From contig CAWKOH010000003.1 of NCBI GenBank assembly GCA_963851245.1, positions 124,001-188,000 on the forward strand: a stretch of 64,000 nucleotides of DNA. Reading direction: 5' to 3'. The position numbers were made by a program, and so were the translations under genes. Origin of the DNA: CAWKOH01 sp963851245 (GTDB lineage Bacteria > Actinomycetota > Acidimicrobiia > Acidimicrobiales > Palsa-688). This document shows, in pieces, positions 51,245 to 59,700 of the stretch. The stretch's first letter is position 1; each line of letters starts with the position of its first letter. The notes beneath the pieces were generated by a model, which saw only the letters and a list, made by a program, of their open reading frames with translations, did not search any database and was not told the origin of the DNA.

Positions 51245-52137
51245 CGGACTGACTTTCCCGCCGCCGGAACGATGATGCCCGCCGCCGGAACGATGATGGT
51301 CGCCAGGTACGACGCTGGTCCGGCCTGGGCCAGGTCCTCGAGCGAGCCGATCCTCTCTCCCGGCATTCCGAGCAACTCTCCGGCTACCGCCCCTCTTCTC
51401 CGCCCGAGCTGCGCCGCCTGGCTGGCCACTTCGGGAAGGCGACGTCCCCCCTTGTAGATCACCACGGTGGCGTCCGGGTCGGTCAGGTCCGGGCTGAGGT
51501 CCTCACCATCGAGCGCCGTTCTAATGGTGAGCCGGGACGTCTCGTCGGCGATCACCGTCCCGGTACGGGCGGCCAGGGCCTGAAATGCCATGATTCCCGG
51601 CACCTGCGTGACCGGGGTCGCCGGCCGCTTCTTCGAAACCTTCTCGGCAACGGCGGAGAACGTCGAGTAGACGAGAGGATCTCCTAACGTAACCCAGGCC
51701 ACTTCCTCGCCCCGTTCGAGGTGGGCGATCACGGCGACAGCAGCTTGGTCGATCGATCGATCCCTGGGTTTCCGGGCCTTGGACATCGAAAAGGCCACCC
51801 GCTCGATGACAAGGCCCGGAACCGCGTCGCGCACGATCGCCTCGGCCCGGCCGACCGCGTCGACCGCGGTTGTGGGTGCCAGAACGCGATCGGCCCGGCG
51901 CAGCGCCGACACCGCCCGAAGGGTCAGGAGGTCCGCCTCGCCCGGCCCTACGCCCACCCCGACCAGCCGGCCCGGAACCGGCGGATCGGCTCGATTCGCC
52001 GGATCGCCGGCGGGACCGGCTAGCGCGGTGGCGATGGCATCACGAATCAGGTCGGCCTCGGATCGCCTGGTTGCGGCGGCGCGAGCGGACAGGGCCGATT
52101 TCAGGCGATCCGGCAAGTAGAGGCTGCTCTTGCGCAC
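51241..52137 (-). CDS. cobI: Ribbon-helix-helix domain fused to precorrin-2 C20-methyltransferase (CobI/CbiL)
   Basis: 298 residues from GTG 52137. The first about 42 residues, with KSSLYLPDRLKSALSARAAA then TRRSEADLIRDAIATALAG, have the strand-helix-helix pattern of CopG/Arc-type (ribbon-helix-helix) DNA-binding domains. After a Pro/Asp linker the methylase begins GRLVGVGVGPGEADLLTLRAV, with WVTLGDPLVYSTFSAV and VPGIMAFQALAARTG identifying the C20-methyltransferase. The frame is continuous with no stop between them. The C-terminus ends with a duplicated IIVPAAG. Upstream it lies 10 bases after the restored cobB stop. Confidence 0.92.
   Translation of the reverse strand: MRKSSLYLPDRLKSALSARAAATRRSEADLIRDAIATALAGPAGDPANRADPPVPGRLVGVGVGPGEADLLTLRAVSALRRADRVLAPTTAVDAVGRAEAIVRDAVPGLVIERVAFSMSKARKPRDRSIDQAAVAVIAHLERGEEVAWVTLGDPLVYSTFSAVAEKVSKKRPATPVTQVPGIMAFQALAARTGTVIADETSRLTIRTALDGEDLSPDLTDPDATVVIYKGGRRLPEVASQAAQLGRRRGAVAGELLGMPGERIGSLEDLAQAGPASYLATIIVPAAGIIVPAAGKSVR
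51257..51298 (-). repeat. Perfect 21-bp tandem duplication at the 3' end of cobI
   Basis: Two identical 21-base copies (51257-51277 and 51278-51298), in frame, encoding IIVPAAG twice just before the stop. It looks like a recent slippage duplication. Confidence 0.9.
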
Positions 52138-53492
52138 CGCGACGAGACTAGGCCATACGTAGGGTACGACGTAGGGCGCAGGTGGCTGCAAAGGCGCTCA
52201 CCGGTTCCGGGGTCCCCACCGGGATGGTGATGCAGGTAGGTGGCGAGAAGTGACGGGGTAGCCCAGCCCTCGGGCTTACGGCCCCAACGACTGGACAGTA
52301 TGAGCGCCTCGCCGGCCGGCTCGAGCTCGGAGTAGTGGAACTCGTGGCCGCGGATGGCTCGGCCCGCCCCGCCGATCGGAGTGGCCACGGATGTCATGGC
52401 TTCCCGGTAGCCAAGCGTCAAACGGCCGGTCATCGTGGCGGTGGCGGGGATGACCCCCGCCATCCGGCGCCCATCGAGGCGGCTGGACAGCAGCAGCAGC
52501 CCGCCACACTCGGCCCAGATCGGTAGACCGCTGCTTGCGGCGCGAAACAGATCCGACAGGAAGGGCTCGTTGGCGGCCAGTTCAGGGCCGTACACCTCAG
52601 GGAACCCCCCACCTATGATCACCCCGTCGAGACCGCCGGGGAGGTCGTCGTCGCCCAGCGGGTCGAAGGGAACGATTTCAGCGCCGGCCGCCACAAGGGC
52701 GTCGAGCGTGTCCTGGTAGGTGAATGTGAAAGCCTTGCCGCTGGCGACGGCGACGCGGATGGGTGGTCCCGGTGGTGGCAGCGGCACGGGGCTGACAGGG
52801 CGGTGAGAGGCGGACCGGGCCAAGGCAGTGACCGCTTGGAGGTCCACGTGAGCCGCTATGACGCCGGCGAGCCGGTCCAGCGAGGCGGTGACGTGGGCCG
52901 GCTGTTCGGCCACGGGTACGAGCCCTAGATGGCGGTCCCGCCACCCGAGGGCATCGTCCCGGGGAAGCGCCCCCAGGACGGGGATCCCGATCGGTTCGAG
53001 AGCCTCGCGCAGCAGAATCTCATGACCCTCGGATCCGACCCGGTTGAGCACGACGCCCGCCAGTGACAAGCCGGGCCGCAGGGTGGCGTATCCGTGGACT
53101 ACTGCGGCTACGGAGTTGGACATCGCACTCGCATCGACGACCAGTAGGACCGGCGCGTCGAGCATTTGGGCCACGTCAGCAGTCGAGGAAACCGATCCGT
53201 CTCCCGCGCCGTCGAACAGGCCCATGACCCCTTCGATCACCAGTACGCCGCAACCGGCGCCGGCCCGGGCCGCCAGCGGCCCTATGGCCGCGGGACCACA
53301 CATCCAGGCGTCAAGGTTGCGGGGTGGTCGCTGACAGGCGACGGTGTGATAGCCCGGGTCGATGAAGTCAGGACCGATCTTGGCCCCGGCTGGACGCTCG
53401 CCCGCCTGGCGTAGGGCTGCCATGAGCCCGGTGGCGACCGTCGTCTTGCCCACGCCCGAATGAGTCCCAGCCACCACCAGGCGGGGCCCCAT
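52101..53492 (-). CDS. cobB: Cobyrinic acid a,c-diamide synthase CobB/CbiA, frameshifted near the 3' end
   Basis: ATP- and glutamine-dependent amidation of the a and c side chains of (hydrogeno)cobyrinic acid. The N-terminal dethiobiotin-synthetase-like domain has the P-loop AGTHSGVGKTTVA and EGVMGLFDG; the C-terminal glutaminase domain has GGGFPEVYG and the catalytic Cys in PIWAECGGLLLL, ending YLHHHPGGDP. As written the tail reads GTGERLCSHL and runs to 52101 over cobI. If the four C on the coding strand (forward G at 52209-52212) were three, it would read EPVSAFAATCALRR and stop at 52148-52150, the normal CobB ending. ATG 53492 is used; GTG 53507 is possible. Confidence 0.9.
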   Translation of the reverse strand: MGPRLVVAGTHSGVGKTTVATGLMAALRQAGERPAGAKIGPDFIDPGYHTVACQRPPRNLDAWMCGPAAIGPLAARAGAGCGVLVIEGVMGLFDGAGDGSVSSTADVAQMLDAPVLLVVDASAMSNSVAAVVHGYATLRPGLSLAGVVLNRVGSEGHEILLREALEPIGIPVLGALPRDDALGWRDRHLGLVPVAEQPAHVTASLDRLAGVIAAHVDLQAVTALARSASHRPVSPVPLPPPGPPIRVAVASGKAFTFTYQDTLDALVAAGAEIVPFDPLGDDDLPGGLDGVIIGGGFPEVYGPELAANEPFLSDLFRAASSGLPIWAECGGLLLLSSRLDGRRMAGVIPATATMTGRLTLGYREAMTSVATPIGGAGRAIRGHEFHYSELEPAGEALILSSRWGRKPEGWATPSLLATYLHHHPGGDPGTGERLCSHLRPTSYPTYGLVSSRCARAASTCRIA

Positions 53493-53565
53493 CGACGTCC
53501 AGGTCACCGATCCAATGTGCCAGCCCGGGTGCGCCGGCAGCGAGTCGGTTACCTTGGGTTGGCGA

Positions 53566-54477
53566 ATGACAGTCGTGGAGGGCATACCGATCCGCAGAAT
53601 CGAACGCCCTGATCGAGGTCCGGCGCGAGCTCGCCACGGCCTGCTTCTGGTTGGGCATGGCTCCCGTTGCCTCCGGAGCGAGATGGAGATGCATTCGCTG
53701 GCCGATCTGGTGTCGGGGTCCCTACCTTCGGTAGCTATCGAAGTCGGATTCCTGGAAATGACCGATCCGCCGGCGAGCACGGTCATCGACCGGCTGGTGC
53801 GGCGAGGATGTGAAAGCGTCTCGGTCCTGCCCCTCGTGCTGCTCGGCGCCGGGCACGCCAAGAGCGACGTACCCGCTGTGATACTCGACGCCCGCGAGCG
53901 CCACCCCTCAGTGCGAATCCGCTTCGGCAGCCCCCTGGGGGTGTCCCGCCAACCGGTGGAGCTGCTCGGCAAGGCCATTGTGGCCGCCGGCGGCGCCGGG
54001 CTTCCGCTTCTCATGATTGCGAGGGGCACATCGGATCCCGATGCCAACGCCGACGCTCACAAGGCGGCCCGGCTGCTGGCCGAGTGGGCGGGAGCGCCCT
54101 TCGTGCACGTCGGCTTCAGCGGAGTAACAGGGCCCTCGGTGCCGGAGGCGGCGGAGGTCTTTGCCCGCCTCGGGTACTCCCGCTTCGCCGTCGTGTGGTG
54201 GTACCTGTGCCACGGCAAGCTGATCGAGCAAGGTCGCCAGGAATTGACCTGCTTCCAGAGCCGATCAGGTGTCGAGATCGTCGACGCCGGGCACCTCGGT
54301 CCCGATCCGCGGCTGGTCCCGCTGATCGTAGAACGTTACGACGAGGCCTCCCAGGGGCATTCCTTGGTCAACTGCGACACCTGCGCCTATCGGGCGCCCT
54401 GGCCGGGCCGGGAGGAGAGGGTCGGCCAGGCCTTGGGCGTCGGCCACTCACACCTGGCGGCCGAGCACCTCCATTAG
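53566..54477 (+). CDS. cbiX: Sirohydrochlorin cobaltochelatase CbiX (two-domain, long form)
   Basis: Inserts Co2+ into sirohydrochlorin, the committing step of the anaerobic route. 303 residues from ATG 53566. Two related halves: the first has the metal-binding LLLVGHGSR and LLGAGHAKSD histidines; the second has LLMIARGTSDPDANAD and VVWWYLCHGKLIEQ. The end carries NCDTC and a His-rich GHSHLAAEHLH, like the CxxC and His-rich C-terminus described for the long CbiX of Bacillus megaterium. It is divergent from cobB with 73 bases between. Confidence 0.9.
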   Translation: MTVVEGIPIRRIERPDRGPARARHGLLLVGHGSRCLRSEMEMHSLADLVSGSLPSVAIEVGFLEMTDPPASTVIDRLVRRGCESVSVLPLVLLGAGHAKSDVPAVILDARERHPSVRIRFGSPLGVSRQPVELLGKAIVAAGGAGLPLLMIARGTSDPDANADAHKAARLLAEWAGAPFVHVGFSGVTGPSVPEAAEVFARLGYSRFAVVWWYLCHGKLIEQGRQELTCFQSRSGVEIVDAGHLGPDPRLVPLIVERYDEASQGHSLVNCDTCAYRAPWPGREERVGQALGVGHSHLAAEHLH

Positions 54478-54496
54478 CGCGTCGTCCCGCTGCGCC

Positions 54497-54952
54497 TCAT
54501 GTCAGCAGGGCTCGAGCCGACTCCGGAGCGCGACCGCCGTTGGCCTGGGTGACCATATCGGCCAGCGTGAAGGAATCCAGGTGCCTGCGCATGTGCTGTC
54601 CCAGTTCGGCCCAGACGGCCAGCAGGACGCACTGGCCCTCGTGGTCACAGGCCCCGTTCTGGTGCGGTTCCCCGAAATCTCCGGCCTGTATCGGTCCGTC
54701 GACGGCACTCACGATCTGGCCCAGTGTTATGTCCTCGGGCGATCGGGCCAGGATGTACCCGCCACCCACGCCTCGCTTCGAACGAACCAGGCCGGCCCCC
54801 TTCAGGGCGAGCAGGATCTGCTCGAGATAGGGCTGCGGCAGCCCGGTGCGCTCGGCGATGTCTCTGACCGACGTCGGCTGGGTCTGCCCGGCATGCAGAG
54901 CCAGTGAGAGCAAAGCTCGGCTGGCGTAGTCACCCCGGGTCGAAACCTTCAC
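54497..54952 (-). CDS. Rrf2-family transcriptional regulator
   Basis: 151 residues starting at GTG 54952. N-terminal winged helix (MKVSTRGDYASRALLSLALH, then DIAERTGLPQPYLEQILLAL and SKRGVGGGYILAR). The sensor loop has only two cysteines, in NGACDHEGQCVLLAVW, where the Fe-S regulators IscR and NsrR have three, so cluster binding is uncertain. It is divergent from the phosphodiesterase-like gene and convergent with cbiX. A TACGAT hexamer six bases before the start would fit a leaderless transcript. Confidence 0.9.
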   Translation of the reverse strand: MKVSTRGDYASRALLSLALHAGQTQPTSVRDIAERTGLPQPYLEQILLALKGAGLVRSKRGVGGGYILARSPEDITLGQIVSAVDGPIQAGDFGEPHQNGACDHEGQCVLLAVWAELGQHMRRHLDSFTLADMVTQANGGRAPESARALLT

Positions 54953-54962
54953 TGACCTATCG

Positions 54963-54975
54963 TACCTCTAGGGTA
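54963..54975. promoter_or_regulatory. Short palindrome between the Rrf2 gene and the phosphodiesterase-like gene
   Basis: TACC-TCTAG-GGTA lies in the 29 bases between the divergent starts. It overlaps TAGGGT (plus) and TACGAT (minus), both acceptable -10 hexamers 6-7 bases from their start codons, so two leaderless promoters may share one Rrf2 operator. Confidence 0.4.
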
Positions 54976-54981
54976 TTGCCA

Positions 54982-56118
54982 ATGAGCTTCTCTACGCCGG
55001 TGTTGCCCGATTACGGGCGGGCCAACCTGACTGGCCTGGTACCGGCTTTCCTCGCCCCTCCAGCCGAGCGCCCCGATTGGTTGCCGGCGGCGGCTCGGCG
55101 GGCTGATCAGGTCATTCTGCTGGTCGTCGACGGCCTGGGCTGGCTGCAGATGGAGGAGCGCCGGCATCTGATGCCGCGGCTCAGCCAGATGAGCGGCGGC
55201 GCCATCACGTCCGTGGTCCCCTCTACGACGGCGGCGGCCCTGACGTCGATCGTCGTGGGTGCCCCGCCCTCTTCCCACGGGATCGTTGGCTACCGGGTTG
55301 TGGTAGAGGGCCCGTCGGGCCCCGAGGTCATGAATGTCCTCAAGTGGCGAACCGCGAGCGGTGATGCCCGCCAGATCGCTGACCCCCGCATCTTCCAGGT
55401 GCTTGAACCGTTCTCGGGTCAGCCGGTGCCCGTAGTCAGCAAGGCGGATTTCGCCGGCACCGCATTCACGGAGGCCCACCAGAGGGGGGCCCTGCAGGTC
55501 GGGTGGTTCCAGGCGTCGAGTCTGGCGGTAGAGGTGCGGGGACTGGTGGCATCGGGCGAGCGGCTGGTCTACGCCTACTACGACGGGGTCGATCGGATCG
55601 CTCATATCCGTGGTTTCGGAGACCACTACGACGCCGAACTGGTAGCGCTCGACCGGATTGTGGGAGATCTCATCGACCACCTGCCGAAGGGGGTGGCGCT
55701 GGTAGTTACCGCCGACCACGGCCAGGTCGAGATCGGATCGAAAGCCGTGGAGCTGGCGCCCCGCCTCGTCGACGAAGTCTCGATGGTGAGTGGGGAGGCC
55801 CGCTTTCGCTGGCTCCACACCAAATCGGACGGTGACCACGGCACCGAGCGGCTGGCCAAGCTGGCTCGCGACATATACGGTCACCAAGCCTGGGTGGCGA
55901 CCCTGGATCAGGTGGACGCGGAGGGCTGGCTGGGGGGCCCGTTGAGGCCGGAGTTTCGCGCTCGCCTGGGCGACGTGGCCCTTGTCCCCTTCGAGCCCGT
56001 CGCCTATTTGGATCGGGCCGAGGCCGGCGATTTCAAGTTGGCCTGCAGACACGGTTCTCTGACCCCAGAGGAGATGTTGGTTCCACTCGTCGCTCAGGAA
56101 GGCAGACTGTTCTCGTGA
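54982..56118 (+). CDS. Alkaline phosphatase superfamily nucleotide pyrophosphatase/phosphodiesterase-like protein
   Basis: 378 residues from ATG 54982. The metal-binding pattern of the superfamily is in order: LLVVDGLGW (Asp), VVPSTTAAALTSIVVGAPPS (nucleophile Thr), SHGIVGY, YYDGVDRIAH (Asp, His), TADHGQVE (Asp, His) and a late His in CRHGSLTPEEM. No signal peptide is visible, so it is probably cytoplasmic. The substrate (nucleotide, phosphodiester or phosphonate) cannot be told. It overlaps bpa by 4 bases. Confidence 0.82.
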   Translation: MSFSTPVLPDYGRANLTGLVPAFLAPPAERPDWLPAAARRADQVILLVVDGLGWLQMEERRHLMPRLSQMSGGAITSVVPSTTAAALTSIVVGAPPSSHGIVGYRVVVEGPSGPEVMNVLKWRTASGDARQIADPRIFQVLEPFSGQPVPVVSKADFAGTAFTEAHQRGALQVGWFQASSLAVEVRGLVASGERLVYAYYDGVDRIAHIRGFGDHYDAELVALDRIVGDLIDHLPKGVALVVTADHGQVEIGSKAVELAPRLVDEVSMVSGEARFRWLHTKSDGDHGTERLAKLARDIYGHQAWVATLDQVDAEGWLGGPLRPEFRARLGDVALVPFEPVAYLDRAEAGDFKLACRHGSLTPEEMLVPLVAQEGRLFS

Positions 56119-56597
56119 TGCCTGACGCCCCACAACCAGACGAGGTACTCATAGTCGCCGGTCCCGGAGGTCCTGGCGATGGCGCTGAGGCCGAGCGGGA
56201 GGCTGTCGCTCAGCCGGCCAAGGTCATGAGGATCGGCTCGATGATCAAGCAGCTTCTCGAAGAGGTTCGCCAAGCGCCCCTCGACGAGGCCAGTCGATCC
56301 CGGCTGCGGGAGATATACGACACGTCGGTAAGTGAGCTGGCCGAAGGGCTGTCACCCGATCTCCGCGATGAGCTGTCCCGGATGGCCTCACCTTTCGGAC
56401 CGGACGAGGTGCCGAGCGAAGCGGAGCTGCGGGTGGCCCAGGCCCAGCTGGTCGGCTGGCTGGAGGGCCTGTTCCATGGCATCCAGGCCACCCTCTTCGC
56501 CCAGCAGATGGCGGCTCGGGCTCAACTCGAGCAGATGCGCCAGCGCAGCCTTCCGGCCGGAGCGGATGAGCGACCTGCTCCCGGTACCTACCTTTAG
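56115..56597 (+). CDS. bpa: Bacterial proteasome activator Bpa (DUF2587)
   Basis: 160 residues closely matching Mycobacterium tuberculosis Bpa (Rv3780) through the core: QPAKVMRIGSMIKQLLEEVR, APLDEASRSRLREIY, and AELRVAQAQLVGWLEGLFHG followed by FAQQMAARAQLEQMRQ. The C-terminus is GTYL where Rv3780 has GQYL; this tail docks into the 20S proteasome alpha ring and opens its gate. It is ATP- and Pup-independent. Its presence implies a 20S proteasome elsewhere in the genome. The start is GTG 56115 or ATG 56118. Confidence 0.95.
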   Translation: MMPDAPQPDEVLIVAGPGGPGDGAEAEREAVAQPAKVMRIGSMIKQLLEEVRQAPLDEASRSRLREIYDTSVSELAEGLSPDLRDELSRMASPFGPDEVPSEAELRVAQAQLVGWLEGLFHGIQATLFAQQMAARAQLEQMRQRSLPAGADERPAPGTYL

Positions 56598-56712
56598 AGG
56601 CCACGTCTGACGTCACCCCGGTGCGCTAGCCTCGGGAGGAGCCGTAATCACACTGCTGTAACTTGGCTGACGAACTGGCTAGCTGGTCAAGAAGAGGAGG
56701 CATGGCCCGTCC

Positions 56713-59700
56713 GTGGGCGCGTCGTTTACCCATCTGCACCAACACACTGAGTTCTCGATGCTCGACGGTGCGGCCCGGGTGCCGGATGTCATCGGGCGCG
56801 CCGTGTCGGACGGTCAGCCGGCGATCGGAATCACCGATCACGGCAATATGTACGGCGTCCTGGACTTCTACAAGGCGGCTCGAGAAGCCGGGATCAAGCC
56901 AATCATCGGCACCGAGGCCTACATGGCGGGTGAGTCCCGCTTCGAGCGGCCCGTCCGGCGCGGCCGCGTCGACGATGGCGGGGGAGAGGCCGAGGCGGGG
57001 GAGAAGCTCTACTACCACCTGACCCTGCTGGCTGAGACCCAGGATGGTTACAAGAACCTGCTACGGCTCTCCTCGGACGCCTACCTGGAGGGCTACTACA
57101 TGAAGCCCCGGTGCGACTGGGAGCTGCTCCAGCGTCACCACGACGGGATAATCGCCACCACCGGGTGTCTCGGCGGCGTGGTCCTTCAGGCGCTTTTGCG
57201 AGGCGACGCGGCGCGGGCCACGGAGCTGGCCGCCCGGCTTCAGGACATTTTCGGGCGGGACTCGCTCTTCGTGGAGCTCCAGGATCACGGATTGCCCGAA
57301 CAGGCTCGGACCAACCCTGACCTCATCCGGTTGGCCAGGAGGATCGGGGCGCCCATCCTGGCGACCAACGACAGCCATTACGTCTCCCGTTCCGACGCCG
57401 AGGCCCACGATGCCCTGTTGTGCGTGCAGACCGGGTCGGTCAAGGACGACCCGAAGCGATTCCGGTTCCATGGGGACGAGCACTACCTGAAAACGGCGGC
57501 GGAGATGCGCCACCTTTTCCGGGACTACCCCGAGGCGTGCGACAACACGCTGTGGATCGCCGAGCGGTCTAATGTCGAGATCGAGTTCGGCAAGCCGCAG
57601 CTGCCCTCTTTCCCCCGGCCGGAGGGGTTCGAGGATGCCGACGCCTATCTGCGTCAGCTGACCTACCAGGGCGCCCACGAGCGTTATGGCAGGGTCGTTC
57701 CGCCCACCGTCGAGGAGCGGCTCGAGTACGAGCTGGGGGTCATCTCCGAGATGGGCTTCTCGGACTACTTCCTCGTCGTGTGGGACCTCATCCGCCACGC
57801 CCGGGACAGCGGCATCCGGGTTGGGCCCGGGCGCGGCAGCGCCGCCGGTTGTTGCGTGGCCTACTGCTTGCGGATCGTCGACCTCGACCCCATTCGCTAC
57901 AACCTTCTGTTCGAGCGCTTCCTGAATCCGGGTCGCAAGCAAATGCCTGACATCGACATGGACTTCGACGAGCGCTACCGCTCGGAGATGATCCGGTATG
58001 CGGCGGAGCGCTACGGATGGGACCGCGTAGCGCAGATCGTCACGTTTTCGACCATCAAGGCCCGGGCGGCGGTCCGCGACGCAGCCCGGGTGCTCGGCTA
58101 CCCCTACAGCCTGGGGGACCGGGTCGCCAAGCTGATGCCCCCGTTGGTCATGGGCCGCGACACCCCCTTGTGGGCCTGCCTCGAGGAGCATCCCAAGTAC
58201 CTCGACGGTTTCAAGCAGGCGGCCGAGTTACGCGAGCTGAGTTCGGCCGATCCCGATGTGGCCAAGGTCGTGGAGGTGGCCCGCGGGCTCGAGGGCCTGC
58301 GCCGCCAGGACGGCATCCATGCGGCGGCGGTCGTCATATCCGCCGAGCCGCTCACCGAGTACCTCCCGATCCAGCGCAAGCCCGAGCCAGGCGGGCAGCC
58401 CGAGGACGCCCCCATCGTCACCCAGTACGAAATGCACGGTGTCGAGGAGCTGGGGCTGCTCAAGATGGACTTCCTCGGCCTCCGCAACCTTTCGGTCATC
58501 GAGCGGACGCTGGACCTCATCGAAAGCCAGACCGGCGCCCGGCCCGACATCGACAACGTGCCTCTCGACGATCCGGCCACCTTCGCCATGCTTCAGCGAG
58601 CCGACACCATCGGCATCTTCCAGCTCGAGGGTGGCCCGATGCGCAATCTGGTGCGATCCCTCGCCCCGACCGAGTTCGAGGACGTGGCCGCCCTGGTGGC
58701 CCTCTACCGGCCCGGCCCCATGGCGGCCAACATGCACAATGACTACGCCGACCGAAAAAACGGTCGCAAGCCGGTCGTGTACCAGCATCCCGACATGGAG
58801 GAAGCGCTGGGTGACACGTACGGGCTGTGCATCTACCAGGAGCAGATGATGCTCCTGGCCACCAAGTTCGCCGGGTATTCGCTGGCCGAGGCCGACAACT
58901 TGCGCAAGGCCGCGGGCAAGAAGGTCCGCGAGATCATGGCCAAGGAGCGGCAGAAGTTCGAGGCCGGGTGCGAGGCCACCGGCTACGGGGCCGAGGTCGG
59001 CAAGATGCTCTTCGACATCATCGAGCCCTTCGCCGACTACGGGTTCAATCGCAGCCACGCCTTCGGCTACGGATACGTGAGCTACCAGACGGCCTGGCTC
59101 AAGGCGAACTATCCGGCGCAGTATCTCGCCTCCCTGCTCACCAGTGTGAAGGACGACAAGGACAAGACCGCCATCTACCTGGCCGAGTGTCGCGGTCAGG
59201 GCATCGAGGTGCTGGTCCCCGACATCAATGTGTCTTCGTCCGATTTCGCGGCAGTCGAGCTCGAGGCTTCCGAACCTGGGGCGAAGCCCCGTTGGGCCAT
59301 ACCTTTCGGCCTGTCCGCCATTCGCAACGTCGGAGAGGGCCTGGTTGAGCGGGTCATCTCGGAGAGGGAGAGGGGCGGGCCTTTTGTCGACTTCTACGAC
59401 TTCTGCGCCCGGGTGGACCCGACGGTGCTCAACAAACGCACCGTGGAGTCTCTGATCAAGGGCGGGGCCTTTGACAGCCTCGGCCATCCCCGCCAAGGCC
59501 TCTGCCTCGTCTTCGAGCAGATCGTCGACCGCACCCTCGCTCGCCGGCGCGAGGCCGAGCAAGGCGTGATGAGCCTCTTCGGAGACCTCGGCGGGACCGG
59601 CGAGGCGATATTCGACGATGCCAGGGTCCCGATGCCCGACCAGGAGTTCGACAAGACGACCCGGCTGGCCTTCGAGAAGGAGATGCTCGGGCTGTACCTG

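Noticed and set aside
53490..53570. Cobalamin riboswitch before cbiX or cobB
   Set aside because: Interval too short and no B12-box pattern found on either strand.
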